From Fidelibacterota bacterium (GTDB taxonomy: Bacteria; Pseudomonadota; Alphaproteobacteria; Rhodospirillales; Rhodospirillaceae), in NCBI GenBank assembly GCA_947475295.1, contig CANJLF010000001.1, positions 124,001-188,000 of the forward strand: a DNA stretch of 64,000 nucleotides, read 5' to 3'. This document shows, in pieces, positions 27,143 to 36,102 of the stretch. The notes under the pieces were generated by a model that made no database searches, was not told the DNA's origin, and worked only from the letters and a program-made list of their open reading frames with translations. The position numbers and the translations under genes are program-made. The first letter of the stretch is position 1. Every line of letters starts with the position of its first letter.

Positions 27143-28957
27143 ATGCCTGATGATTCCCTCAACCGGTCTGCCGACACTCCGCCGCCGGACGACCAACTGC
27201 CGACGACGCCCTTCGCGCTGGTCTGGGACCAAGTCCGCCGTCACGGCGGCTGGCGGGTCGGGGGCATGGTGGCCTTGGCGCTTCTGGGCGCTTTCGTCGA
27301 CAATCTTCAGCCTTATGCCTTGGGCGCCCTGGTCAATGCGCTCGCGGCCATCAGCGTCTTGGGACGCGACGCCGCAGCCTCCGATCACGAGGCGTTGACC
27401 TGGTTCACCGTGCTGTGCGCGATCTGGGTTCTAGGTCCGGTCTTGTCGCGCATCCATACGCTGGCTAGCACCACAACCATGCTGGCGCTGCGCACACATA
27501 TTCAGGACGATCTGTTCATTTACGTGCACGGCCACGCGCCGCGCTTCTTCCTCGATCAGATGTCGGGCGCTTTGTCGTCGAAGGTGCGTACGGCGGCCCA
27601 GGCGGCGACGGGCGTCATCGACTACGTCTTCTCGGCCTTGCCGCGCCTGGTGGTGCTGTTCGCCCTGTCGGCCGCCTTGGTCGCGCGGCAAGCACCGCAA
27701 TTCCTGGCACTTTTCGGCGCCTTCGCGCTGGTCTTTACCGTTGTCGCGGCGGCGCTCGCGCAGGGCAGCCGCAAATACGCCAAGGCCAATTCCGTCGCCG
27801 GCACAGCCTATACCGGCCGCCTGGTGGATTCCCTCAACAACTGGGATCTGGTGCGCGCCTTCGCGCGCCGCGCCATGGAGCAGTCGACGCTGTCGCCGCT
27901 CGCAGATCTTGAATACGACACTGGTGTGAAGCTGCGCCTGGTCCTGTTCCGCATGCGCTTGGCGCTTCATGCCGTCGGCGTCATGTTCCTGATCGTCGTG
28001 GTGTGGTGGGCTTTCCGCGAAGCGGTAGCGGGGCGGGTGTCGGTCGGCACCTTCACGATGCTGATGTCGCTGAGCCTGCTGATTTCGGCGCACGTCAACA
28101 CGCTGGGCGACAGCCTGCTCGCGTTCTTCGAGCAGCTGGGGCATCTCACCGACAGCCTGGAAACCATCACCCAGCCCCATGAGATTGTCGATCCGCCGGG
28201 GGCCGCGCCCTTGCAGGTGAGTGGCGGCGCCGTCGATGTGCGCGACGTGACGTTTCACTATCCCGACGGCACACCGGTTTTCGCGCATCTCAGTCTTGCC
28301 ATCGCCGCCGGTGAAAAGATCGGCATCGTTGGTCCATCCGGCGCGGGCAAAAGCACGCTGTTGCGCCTTCTGCGGCGGCAGTTTCCGATCCAAGCCGGCG
28401 GCATCTTCATCGACGGCCACGACATCGCCGACGTCACCTGGGATTCGCTGCACGAGGCCTTCGCCGAAGTGCCTCAAACCCCCAGCGTCTTCCACCGCTC
28501 CGTGCGCGACAACATCATGTACGGCCGCCCCAATGCCAGTGAGGCCGAGCTGGTCTCGGCGGCGAAGCTGGCCCATTGCCACGACTTCATCACGGCGCGC
28601 GCCGGCGGCTACGATGCCATTGTCGGCGAGAAGGGCATGAAGCTTTCCGGCGGCGAGCGCCAGCGGGTCGCCATCGCGCGGTCCTTTCTGAAAAACGCGC
28701 CGATCCTAATTCTCGACGAGGCCACATCGTCCCTCGACAGCGAGGCCGAGCATCTGATTCAGGACGGTCTTTTGACGCTCATGGAGGGGCGCACCGTCAT
28801 CGCGGTGGCGCACCGGCTCTCGACGATCATGCATCTGGACCGTATTGTCGTGCTGGAGGAGGGCCGGATCATCGAGCAAGGCGCGCACGCGGAACTTTTG
28901 AAGCTGAACGGCACCTATGCCCGTCTTTGGAATCGTCAGGCCGGAGGATTCATGTGA
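27143..28957 (+). CDS. ABC transporter, fused permease and ATP-binding protein
   Basis: This is a 604-residue half-transporter. The permease half has about six membrane helices (from GMVALALLGAFVDNLQPYALGALVNAL to FTMLMSLSLLISAHV). The C-terminal ATPase (from about residue 365) has Walker A GPSGAGKST, signature LSGGERQR, Walker B ILILDEATSSLDSEAE and H-loop VAHRLSTI. The type is an MsbA/ATM1-like exporter expected to work as a homodimer; the substrate is unknown. I start at ATG 27143 rather than TTG 27137. The stop shares a base with the next gene's ATG. Confidence 0.92.
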   Translation: MPDDSLNRSADTPPPDDQLPTTPFALVWDQVRRHGGWRVGGMVALALLGAFVDNLQPYALGALVNALAAISVLGRDAAASDHEALTWFTVLCAIWVLGPVLSRIHTLASTTTMLALRTHIQDDLFIYVHGHAPRFFLDQMSGALSSKVRTAAQAATGVIDYVFSALPRLVVLFALSAALVARQAPQFLALFGAFALVFTVVAAALAQGSRKYAKANSVAGTAYTGRLVDSLNNWDLVRAFARRAMEQSTLSPLADLEYDTGVKLRLVLFRMRLALHAVGVMFLIVVVWWAFREAVAGRVSVGTFTMLMSLSLLISAHVNTLGDSLLAFFEQLGHLTDSLETITQPHEIVDPPGAAPLQVSGGAVDVRDVTFHYPDGTPVFAHLSLAIAAGEKIGIVGPSGAGKSTLLRLLRRQFPIQAGGIFIDGHDIADVTWDSLHEAFAEVPQTPSVFHRSVRDNIMYGRPNASEAELVSAAKLAHCHDFITARAGGYDAIVGEKGMKLSGGERQRVAIARSFLKNAPILILDEATSSLDSEAEHLIQDGLLTLMEGRTVIAVAHRLSTIMHLDRIVVLEEGRIIEQGAHAELLKLNGTYARLWNRQAGGFM

Positions 28958-29676
28958 TGAGCCTCACGTTGTTCCAGTTCAAGCCGATGTTCGGGCTACC
29001 GAACGCCAGTCCCTTTTGCATGAAGCTGGAAACCTATCTGCGCCTGGCCGGCCTTGATTACAACGTGGTGCACTTGAGGAACCGGCCACGTTCGTCCACG
29101 GGCAAAGCACCCTATGTCGAGATCGACGGCGAGCTCATGGCGGACTCAGGGCTTATCATCGCCCACCTTGAGCGCAGCCATGGCCACCCCGTAGACGGCA
29201 AGCTGACCTTGGCTCAGCGCGCCGAAGCGCTGGCGTTCCAGCGGCTCATGGAAGAGCACCTGTACTGGGTCGCGGTCTATATGCGCTGGGCCGATCCCGA
29301 CACGAGGCCGCAATGGCGGCCCTATATGCAAGAGCTCTTGGGTGTGCCGGTTTTCCTGGCGCCCTTTGTCGCCCGCGTGGCCCAGCGCCAAGTTATAAAG
29401 ACCTTGCGCGCCCACGGCATCGGCCGCCACGCGCCGGAGGTCATCTGGCAAATGGGCATCGCCGATGTTCAGGCCCTGGCCCATTGGTTGGGCGGCCGCG
29501 CCTGGGCCTTCGACGATCAGCCCACGTCGCTTGATGCCTGTATCGCCGCGTTCATCGGCAATATCGTGCGCACGCCCTGGAACAATCCGCTGACGGCGGC
29601 GACGCTGAAACACACGAGCTTGGTTGCGCATTTTGAGCGTGTCATGGCTCGCTGCTTTCCGGAACTCGCGGCGTAA
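28957..29676 (+). CDS. glutathione S-transferase family protein (Fax/metaxin-like)
   Basis: The 239-residue product begins at ATG 28957, which overlaps the ABC transporter stop by one base (TGATG). The N-terminal thioredoxin-like half is LTLFQFKPMFGLPNASPFCMKLETYLRLAGLDYNVV with GKAPYVEIDGELMADSGLIIAHLE. The helical C-terminal half has the DDQPTSLDACIAAFIGNI motif seen in the Fax/metaxin subgroup. Whether it uses glutathione is open. Coupling to an exporter suggests a detoxification pair. Confidence 0.88.
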   Translation: MSLTLFQFKPMFGLPNASPFCMKLETYLRLAGLDYNVVHLRNRPRSSTGKAPYVEIDGELMADSGLIIAHLERSHGHPVDGKLTLAQRAEALAFQRLMEEHLYWVAVYMRWADPDTRPQWRPYMQELLGVPVFLAPFVARVAQRQVIKTLRAHGIGRHAPEVIWQMGIADVQALAHWLGGRAWAFDDQPTSLDACIAAFIGNIVRTPWNNPLTAATLKHTSLVAHFERVMARCFPELAA

Positions 29677-29681
29677 CACGC

Positions 29682-31235
29682 TTAAGCTCTGGCGTTTTCG
29701 GCAAGGTGAAGATACCACTGTGCGCGATAGGTCGCGCGCAGCAGGTTCTTTTGCACTTTACCCATAGCGTTACGGGGCAGGGCTTCGGCCACGACGATCA
29801 TCTTGGGCACTTTGAAGTTGGCCAGGGATTCGCGTAAGGCCGCGCGGACCGCGTCACTATTAAGCGCCGCCGCGCCGGCATCCATGGTGACAACGGCCAG
29901 GCCCGCTTCGCCAAAATCCGGATGGGGCATGCCGACCACGGCCGACTCGGCCACACCGGGCAGAGCGTCGATGATCGCCTCGATCTCCTTGGGGTACACG
30001 TTGAAGCCGCCGCTGATCATCATGTCCTTGGCGCGACCGACGATATTGACCATGCCGTCGGGCTCGAAGTGCGCAAGATCGCCGGTTTTGAAAAACCCGT
30101 CGGCGGTGAAATCCTCTGCGGTCTTTTCGGGCTTGCGCCAGTAGCCGACAAACAGATTGGGCCCCTTGATTTGGATCTCGCCGGTCTCGCCCTTGGGCAG
30201 GTCACGATTGTCGGTATCGACAATGCGCAAAGTGACGCCCGGCAAGGGCCAGCCCACGGCCCCGGCGTGACGCGGCTTATCAAGGTCCGCGCTGGTAATC
30301 ATGCCGGCTTCAGTCATGCCGTAGCGCTCGACGATCTGTTGTGCGCTGCTGGCGGCGAAGCTCGCGAAGGTTTCAGGCAGAAGCGGCGCGGACCCGCAGA
30401 GAAACAAGCGGATATTACTGCACAGCCGCGGCGTCAGCGCGGGGTGGGCGGCCAGGCGCACGTAATAGGTCGGAACGCCCATAAAGACCGTCGCACGCGG
30501 CAGATCCCTGATCACATCGTCGGCGACGAACTTCTGGTGAAAGATCATGCCGCTGCCGTTCATCAGCGTTGTGTTGAGCGCCACGAAAAGCCCATGAACA
30601 TGGAAGATCGGCAGCGAATGCAGCAGCACGTCGCCGGGCTTGAATTTCCAAAGGCGATGCAGCGTCTCGGCATTGGAGCTGAGATTGTTATGGCTCAGCA
30701 TGACGCCCTTGGGTTTACCGGTAGTGCCCGAGGAATAGAGGATCGACGCCAGATCCGACGACGCGCGCGGCACCGTGGTGAAGGTCGCAGCCTCACCGGC
30801 GCACTGGTCCATCAAAGTTCCGCTGCCGTCGGCGGCAAGCGTCAGACGGTGCGCGATGCCCCGCGTGGTGCAGAGGGCAGCTAGCGTCGCATCGCCAGGA
30901 TCGCAGACAACAATATGTGGCTCAGCATCGGCCAGGAAGTAGTCCAACTCGTCGGCGCGATAGGCAGTGTTGAGCGGCAGAAACACCGCACCGGCCCGCA
31001 AACAGGCGAGATAGAGAAACACCGCCTGGGGCGATTTCTCTACCTGCACAACGACGCGGTCGCCGGGTTTTGTGCCTAACTTCGTGAGCAGATTGGCCAG
31101 GCGCGCCGAAGCGGCATCGAGAGCGGCGTAGGAAAAGACATCGCCGCCCGGCAAAGTCATGAAGGGCACGCCAAGGTCCTTGGGGAACCGCGCGCGGAAA
31201 ATGTCGAACAGATTGGTGCTGCGTGAATCGGCCAT
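29682..31235 (-). CDS. matB: malonyl-CoA synthetase (acyl-CoA ligase family)
   Basis: The 517-residue product from ATG 31235 has the adenylation-domain P-loop SSGTTGKPKGVMLSHNN, the YGMTEAGM block, and KTGDLAHFEPDG and GRAKDMMISGGFNVYPKEIE with the C-terminal catalytic Lys in NAMGKVQKN. The N-terminus (NLFDIFRARFPKDLGVPFMTLPGG) and VEKSPQAVFLYLACLRAGAVFLPLNTAY match MatB closely rather than general fatty-acyl ligases. It would activate malonate with CoA and ATP. No malonate transporter or decarboxylase gene is adjacent. Confidence 0.85.
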   Translation of the reverse strand: MADSRSTNLFDIFRARFPKDLGVPFMTLPGGDVFSYAALDAASARLANLLTKLGTKPGDRVVVQVEKSPQAVFLYLACLRAGAVFLPLNTAYRADELDYFLADAEPHIVVCDPGDATLAALCTTRGIAHRLTLAADGSGTLMDQCAGEAATFTTVPRASSDLASILYSSGTTGKPKGVMLSHNNLSSNAETLHRLWKFKPGDVLLHSLPIFHVHGLFVALNTTLMNGSGMIFHQKFVADDVIRDLPRATVFMGVPTYYVRLAAHPALTPRLCSNIRLFLCGSAPLLPETFASFAASSAQQIVERYGMTEAGMITSADLDKPRHAGAVGWPLPGVTLRIVDTDNRDLPKGETGEIQIKGPNLFVGYWRKPEKTAEDFTADGFFKTGDLAHFEPDGMVNIVGRAKDMMISGGFNVYPKEIEAIIDALPGVAESAVVGMPHPDFGEAGLAVVTMDAGAAALNSDAVRAALRESLANFKVPKMIVVAEALPRNAMGKVQKNLLRATYRAQWYLHLAENARA

Positions 31236-31313
31236 GAGTCCTTCATAGCCGACCAAAGCCCGGGCGCAAGGGTGCCGGATTTAAATCCTGGGCTAAATCC
31301 CTACTAAAAGCTT

Positions 31314-31490
31314 TTAGGCGACGGTGTTGAGGCTTTGGCCCCGGAAGGGATGGGGACTCGGGGTGTCGGCTACCGGGCGCTCGGCCTTGGGCGGCGGCGG
31401 CGGATTGGCGTTTTGTGCCGGGCCGGGGTCCTTCACGCGGGTGGACTGGGTCTGTTGAAAACCGGCGGGTTCGTTAGTGATCGGGTCCAT
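31314..31490 (-). CDS. small proline-rich hypothetical protein
   Basis: I start at ATG 31490, preceded by AAGGAA with 7-nt spacing. The 58-residue product (DPITNEPAGFQQTQSTR, then a PPPPPKAE stretch) is polar and Pro-rich, with no signal peptide or membrane helix, and is probably disordered. I know no family. It lies between two leftward genes with 123 nt upstream to the FAD reductase. Confidence 0.45.
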   Translation of the reverse strand: MDPITNEPAGFQQTQSTRVKDPGPAQNANPPPPPKAERPVADTPSPHPFRGQSLNTVA

Positions 31491-31613
31491 GGCTCGTTCC
31501 TTTTCGCGTCTGAGCAGCGCGTTAAGGGACAGACTGGCCTGGGCCGCCGGTCCTTTCAACCCTCAAATAGTTAGGGTTGATGTTAGCCCAAAAAATACAA
31601 CTATTGGTATGGG

Positions 31614-32822
31614 TTAGAGATCTTTCAGCGCTAAAGATGGATCGGCGAGTCTCATTGGGTCGGGCCGGGTCCGGGCGGCGATGAGCTTTTTGGACTGGAG
31701 AAAGTCCTTGGCCATGTTGACCGCCTGGCAGGCCACAAAGACCCCCTCGCGCAAATAGCAGGCCGAGAATTTGTGCGCGGCCATGGACCCGCGAATCACG
31801 ATCCGGTCGCCGGGTTTGGAGAGGCCGGTCATCTGCAGTTTCAGATCGTACTGGTCCGACCAGAACCACGGCACTTCGGTCACGGGTTGCGGATTGCCCA
31901 TGATCGCGTGGGCGGCGGCTTTGCCCTGGGCCAGGGCGTTGGGCACCGACTCCAGACGCAAGCATCCGCCGATAACTTCATTGGGGTGGTTGGTGCAATC
32001 GCCGGCGGCAAAAATATCGGGATCGGCCGTGCGTGCGCAGTCGTCGACGACAATGCCGTTGTTCACGGCAAGGCCGGCATCGGCGGCCAGTTCCACATTG
32101 GGCACGATCCCGATTCCGACAATCACGATATCCGCCGCGACGATGCTGTCGCCGCAGATCACGCGCTCGACTCTGCCCGCACCTTCAAAGGCCGTGACAG
32201 CAGCCGAAGTGCGGATGTCGACGCCGGCGGCGCGGTGCACGTCGGTGTAGAACCGCGACATTTCCGGCGCCACAACGCGGTTCAGCACCAAGGGCTGCAT
32301 TTCGAGAACAGTGACTTTGCAGCCGCGTTTGATCGCGACCGCCGCCACTTCAAGGCCAATGTATCCGCCCCCGACAATGACCAGCTTCGCACCGGCCGTG
32401 AGACGATCACGAAAGGCCAGCACGTCGTCGATAGTGCGGAGGTAGTGCACGCCGGGAAGACCGGCGCCGGGACAATTCATCTTGCGTACGCGTCCGCCCG
32501 TGGCCAGTACAAGCTTGCTGTAAGGCAGCGGCTCGCCTTCAGCGAGATGCACGCTCCGGGCGGCGCGGTCGATGCGTGTAACCGTGGTTTTCTGCAGTAA
32601 AACCAGGCTTTTCTCGGCATAAAACGCCGCCGGTCGCATGAACATGCGCTCTTCAGATACTTCGCCGGCGAGGAAGCTTTTCGACAGTGGTGGGCGCTCA
32701 TAGGGCACATAGGGCTCATCGCCGACGACGGTGACCGCACCTTCAAAGCCCAGCTGGCGCAAGGACAGCGCGGCCTGTCCGCCGGCTTGTCCGCCACCGA
32801 TAATGATGACTGCTTCGCTCAT
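31614..32822 (-). CDS. FAD-dependent ferredoxin/rubredoxin-type reductase
   Basis: This 402-residue flavoprotein has the FAD dinucleotide motif IIIGGGQAGGQAALSLR, the typical VGDEPYVPYERPPLSKSFL and the NAD(P)H site VIVGGGYIGLEVAAVAIKRG. The second FAD block is ADPDIFAAGDCTNH. The C-terminal domain (SDQYDLKLQMTGLSKPGDRIVIRG) is that of oxygenase-coupled reductases such as rubredoxin/putidaredoxin reductases. The electron acceptor is unknown: no ferredoxin or P450 gene is next to it. Confidence 0.88.
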   Translation of the reverse strand: MSEAVIIIGGGQAGGQAALSLRQLGFEGAVTVVGDEPYVPYERPPLSKSFLAGEVSEERMFMRPAAFYAEKSLVLLQKTTVTRIDRAARSVHLAEGEPLPYSKLVLATGGRVRKMNCPGAGLPGVHYLRTIDDVLAFRDRLTAGAKLVIVGGGYIGLEVAAVAIKRGCKVTVLEMQPLVLNRVVAPEMSRFYTDVHRAAGVDIRTSAAVTAFEGAGRVERVICGDSIVAADIVIVGIGIVPNVELAADAGLAVNNGIVVDDCARTADPDIFAAGDCTNHPNEVIGGCLRLESVPNALAQGKAAAHAIMGNPQPVTEVPWFWSDQYDLKLQMTGLSKPGDRIVIRGSMAAHKFSACYLREGVFVACQAVNMAKDFLQSKKLIAARTRPDPMRLADPSLALKDL

Positions 32823-32879
32823 GAGGAGGAGAGTTTATCCCGCCGCCGGAAAAAGGGGAGAAGGATCAACGGTGGGAGT

Positions 32880-33470
32880 CTAGCGATCGCGGATGGAATC
32901 GCCGGCCACGAGTTTGTCGATCTGGTCTTGGGTAAGACCTTCTCTGGGATCTTCCTTGGTCGTCGGCCGTGGTCCGCCCTTGCCGCGTTTTTCTTCGCCC
33001 TCGTTCATGACCTCGGACCGGCGACGCCGGTCGGGCCCGAAGTAAAGGCCGACATCGACAAAGGGCCGCGGCCGTTCGATGACTTCGCGGATTCGCAGGA
33101 TCAGGCTCTTGGCATTGAAAGGCTTGGCGACGTATTCCGTCACCCCGGCATTGCGCGCCATGATGACCTTTTCGCGCCGGGTCTCCGACGTGATCATGAT
33201 CATCGGCGTGAATTTGAGCGGGCCCCTGTCGGCCCGCACGGCCTTCAGCAGCTCGACGCCGTTCATGGGCGCCAGCAGGGCTTCGGTCAGGACGATATCG
33301 GGCGGCCAGCTGCGCATGATCGACAGCGCCTCGCCGCCGTGGTGAGCCTCATCGATCCGCTTACAGCCCAGCGTCTCAAGAATGTTTTTGATCACCCGGC
33401 GCATGTAGGCACGGTCATCCACGACCAGAAAACTGATCGGCTTCAAATAGTCTGATGTGGCCGATACCAT
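32880..33470 (-). CDS. receiver-domain protein with Glu at the phospho-acceptor position
   Basis: The 196-residue product has one CheY-like receiver (residues about 10-130): acidic pocket LVVDDRAYMRR, switch Thr/Ser in MIMITSETRREK and Lys in VAKPF. At the phospho-acceptor site DIVLTEALLAPMNGVEL has Glu where Asp is expected after VLT; the codon is GAA. The C-terminal 60 residues are charged and disordered-looking (RRRRSEVMNEGEEKRGKGG) and end in a short helix (LTQDQIDKLVAGDSI). There is no output domain. It may be a constitutively active or phosphorylation-independent partner protein. Confidence 0.85.
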   Translation of the reverse strand: MVSATSDYLKPISFLVVDDRAYMRRVIKNILETLGCKRIDEAHHGGEALSIMRSWPPDIVLTEALLAPMNGVELLKAVRADRGPLKFTPMIMITSETRREKVIMARNAGVTEYVAKPFNAKSLILRIREVIERPRPFVDVGLYFGPDRRRRSEVMNEGEEKRGKGGPRPTTKEDPREGLTQDQIDKLVAGDSIRDR

Positions 33471-33604
33471 ATCGCCGTGCTCATACTTACGCGTGAGCCG
33501 CTTTGATGCGCGCAGCCCACCCCACCACCGTCGGGAGGATGCCCCCGAATCTTTAAGGTATTCTTTCTGTTAGGAAATTTAAACCCGTTACAAAGGACTG
33601 GCCG

Positions 33605-34273
33605 ATGGCACCCCCGGTGAAACCGCCAATTGTGACAACCGCCGGCCATTTAAGGGCCACCCACTTGGCAGCTCATGCCCCCCGCACATGGCAGCGTATG
33701 CTCTCGGGCCGGCGCTTGAACCTGATCGAGCCTTCACCGCTAGATATCGAGATCGAGGACATCGCCCTGGGCCTTGCCCGCAATACCCGGTGGAACGGCC
33801 AGACCCACGGCCCCCACGGCTGGAGTGTGGCGCAGCATTCGGATTTGGTGGTGGAGATTGTGCGCCGCATCAAGCCGCGGGCCGGCGCCCGCCTGCTGAT
33901 GGCGGCAAAACTCCACGATGCCTCCGAATACGTCACGCACGACCTGATCACGCCTTTGAAAGCCGTGGTCGGCGACGTCTTTAAGGAAGTCGAGCAGCGG
34001 CTGACCCGCGCCATCTACCTGCGCTTCGGCCTCGTGCCTATTCTGCCGCCAGCGGACAAGGCGCTCATCAAAGAGGCCGACCGTATCGCGGCGGCGACCG
34101 AAGCGGTTCAGCTGGCGGGCTTCACCGCCGCCGAGTGCCGCTCGGTGCTCAACTTCAAGGAAAAGCCGCTGAAGGATGTTAAGCTCATTCCACTGCCGGT
34201 GGCGGAAGCTGAGCGCGTATTCCTGGATGGATTTCACGCCCTCGAAAAAGCCATCGCGTTGCAAGCGCGCTAA
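33605..34273 (+). CDS. HD-domain phosphohydrolase
   Basis: The 222-residue product has an HD metal site: His in WSVAQHSDLV, the HD pair in AAKLHDASEYVTHDLITPLK and a later Asp in LIKEADRIAAATEA. The layout resembles YfbR-like 5'-nucleotidases and related HD hydrolases. RTWQRMLSGRRLNLIEPSPLDIEIEDIALGLARNTRWNGQT is the characteristic N-terminal block of the alphaproteobacterial group. The substrate is probably a nucleotide. It lies 22 nt upstream of the DUF423 gene and is likely cotranscribed. Confidence 0.85.
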   Translation: MAPPVKPPIVTTAGHLRATHLAAHAPRTWQRMLSGRRLNLIEPSPLDIEIEDIALGLARNTRWNGQTHGPHGWSVAQHSDLVVEIVRRIKPRAGARLLMAAKLHDASEYVTHDLITPLKAVVGDVFKEVEQRLTRAIYLRFGLVPILPPADKALIKEADRIAAATEAVQLAGFTAAECRSVLNFKEKPLKDVKLIPLPVAEAERVFLDGFHALEKAIALQAR

Positions 34274-34295
34274 AAGAGAGCAAGGGACACAACGC

Positions 34296-34718
34296 ATGAC
34301 ACTCAGCCGCTTCGCCGTCGGGATGTATATTTTCGGAGCGCTTTCCGCGCTGATCTCGGTGGCGCTGGCGGCGCTGACATCCCACGGCCTCGCCAATCTC
34401 GCACCCGCGGGCGATGCCGCCGTCGAGTGGTTCAAGATCGCCACGGACTTCCAAATGAGCCATGCGCTAGGCTTGATTCTGGTCACGGCGATTGCGGAGC
34501 AATTGGCCGTCGGTCGCCCACGCATGTTGATGAGTGCGGCAGCGGTATTGCTTGGCGCGGGCGCACTGCTCTTTCCGGCGGGACTGTATTCGCTGTCTTT
34601 CGGCGGGCCGGTGTTCTCCGCGCCTTGGGGCGGAACCGCCGCCATGGCGGGCTGGGCGCTGTTCGCGGTTGCCGCCGGCCTCGCGCTTAAATCAAAGCCG
34701 GACGCGACTGCAGATTAA
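34296..34718 (+). CDS. DUF423 family membrane protein
   Basis: I start at ATG 34296, after AAGGG. The 140-residue product has four hydrophobic helices (YIFGALSALISVALAALTSHGL, MSHALGLILVTAIAEQ, LMSAAAVLLGAGALLFPAGLYSLSF, MAGWALFAVAAGLAL). It carries the DUF423/YgdD signature around ATDFQMSHALGL and GLYSLSFG. Function is unknown. Its stop overlaps the convergent gene by 4 nt. Confidence 0.88.
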   Translation: MTLSRFAVGMYIFGALSALISVALAALTSHGLANLAPAGDAAVEWFKIATDFQMSHALGLILVTAIAEQLAVGRPRMLMSAAAVLLGAGALLFPAGLYSLSFGGPVFSAPWGGTAAMAGWALFAVAAGLALKSKPDATAD

Positions 34719-35356
34719 ATCCGCCCCACGACCTTGCGCGCCAAAGCCTCTTCCATCTTACGCTGCGAGGCTTTGTCGCCGTTCTGCAGAAAGACGGAGA
34801 CGCCGAAGCTGGTGTCGCCCTTGCGCACGGCGGTGCCGTCGCCCCACCACAGCGCTTCGTCGCCAATGCCATCAAGCGCGATCGGAGCGGCGGGAATGAT
34901 CTGGTGTTCGAAAGCATCGCGGAAGCTTTGCAGGAACTGGGCGGCATAGCCGCCGCCCTTGGGCCAGACCATGGCGTTGAGAATGGCGAAGCGGCGGCCG
35001 TCCATGGGCAGGTTCGGATCATCGAGATCGACGGCCTCGTTGGCGAACCGCCAGAAACATGTCGAGGAATAGGTGCCGGGCGGCGCGTAGTCGCCCTTGC
35101 CGCCGACTTCGCCGTCGTCGCGCCGTTCGGCCGGTGTGACCTTGGCGCCGACGGCCGCGGACACTTCCTCGTCACTCAGGAGCGCGCAGGCATTGATCGG
35201 CGTGTCTTGCGTGGTCTTGGTGGTTGCCGCCCCAGCGGTCCCCGCTGTCTCCGCGAATCCCACGGCCCGATGCGCCTGATGATAGGAATAAACCGCCTCG
35301 CCCGCCAAGGCTAGGACGGCGACGGCGATCATGCTCTTTGTGGCAAGCGTGGTCAT
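34715..35356 (-). CDS. membrane-anchored or secreted hypothetical protein
   Basis: I start at ATG 35356 (ribosome site AAAGGAG). The 213-residue product has an N-terminal helix (KSMIAVAVLALAGEAVYSY) that is a signal or anchor. An extracytoplasmic domain follows that begins with NACALLSDEEVSAAVGAKV, a motif seen in DUF3558-like and related small secreted domains. The rest has conserved-looking STCFWRF and DGIGDEALWWGDG. I cannot assign a function. Confidence 0.65.
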   Translation of the reverse strand: MTTLATKSMIAVAVLALAGEAVYSYHQAHRAVGFAETAGTAGAATTKTTQDTPINACALLSDEEVSAAVGAKVTPAERRDDGEVGGKGDYAPPGTYSSTCFWRFANEAVDLDDPNLPMDGRRFAILNAMVWPKGGGYAAQFLQSFRDAFEHQIIPAAPIALDGIGDEALWWGDGTAVRKGDTSFGVSVFLQNGDKASQRKMEEALARKVVGRI

Positions 35357-35511
35357 GGCGGCTCTCCTTTTGTTCTTTCGCACATATAAGGCACAAAGGC
35401 CGCCGGATAAAGGCCGCTCCATGGCGATTATTGAGGTCTTTGGCCTAGACGCCGCAAATTGGCTATATTCCGCGGGGTCCATGAGGCGGGTCGCTGCGGC
35501 AGAGGGGGCCG

Positions 35512-35664
35512 ATGATGTCGGATGGCGTGAGGAAATTCGGGCGCGGGTTGCTCGCGGCGGGGATCTGCTTTGCCTTCATGGCCCACTGCGGCAACGTCAC
35601 CATCAACAAGAAAATCGCCAGGACCGATATTCCCGCCGTTGGTCGCGAAACCAAATTGAGCTAG
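35512..35664 (+). CDS. possible 50-residue secreted/lipoprotein-like peptide
   Basis: Tandem ATG codons at 35512 and 35515 follow GAGGGG. The product has a basic N-region (RKFGRG), a short hydrophobic stretch (LLAAGICFAFMA), then HCGNVTINKKIARTD. The Cys might be lipidated, but His before it is not a normal lipobox residue. The frame stops 42 nt before the TfoX-like gene. I hold this only as a candidate. Confidence 0.35.
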   Translation: MMSDGVRKFGRGLLAAGICFAFMAHCGNVTINKKIARTDIPAVGRETKLS

Positions 35665-35705
35665 AAAACAGCCGCGCCGTTCGTTTTCACCGCCGGATTC
35701 TTTAC

Positions 35706-36098
35706 GTGGCCGACTTTTTCTTTCCCGACTATGTCTTGGAACAACTGGCCGCCTTTGGCGGCGTGACGCTGCGGCCTATGTTCGGCGGCCACGGGCTGTT
35801 CAAGGGCGGCGTGATGTTCGGCCTCATCAGCAACGGCGAGCTGTTTTTCAAAATTGACGACAGCAATCGCCCCGATTTCGAGGCCAAGAAGTCCCAGCCC
35901 TTCTCCTATGAAGCGCGCGGCCGCAAGATTGCCATGTCTTATTGGTTTGTGCCCGAGGACGTGATCGAGGACAGCGGCAATTTGCGGGACTGGGCCACCA
36001 AGGCCCACGCCGCTGCCCTTCACGGCCGCAAGGCCGAAGTGTCGCGCCCGAAAGCCCGCCGCCGTGCCCTAGGCCAGCCCGCGCGCCGGCGCAGGTGA
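35706..36098 (+). CDS. TfoX N-terminal domain protein
   Basis: The 130-residue product starts at GTG 35706. The frame is open further upstream, but the family begins here with FFFPDYVLEQLAAFG. The TfoX-N signature LRPMFGGHGLFKGGVMFGLISNGELFFKIDD and the later KIAMSYWFVPEDVIED are present. The C-terminal 25 residues are Arg/Lys-rich. TfoX regulates competence genes in some gammaproteobacteria, but stand-alone N-domain proteins have no known role. Confidence 0.82.
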   Translation: MADFFFPDYVLEQLAAFGGVTLRPMFGGHGLFKGGVMFGLISNGELFFKIDDSNRPDFEAKKSQPFSYEARGRKIAMSYWFVPEDVIEDSGNLRDWATKAHAAALHGRKAEVSRPKARRRALGQPARRRR

Positions 36099-36102
36099 AC
36101 GG

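Noticed and set aside
35463-35654. 63-codon minus-strand frame with a hydrophobic stretch
   Set aside because: It overlaps the plus-strand 50-aa candidate that has a better ribosome site; the hydrophobic stretch is the complement of that sequence.
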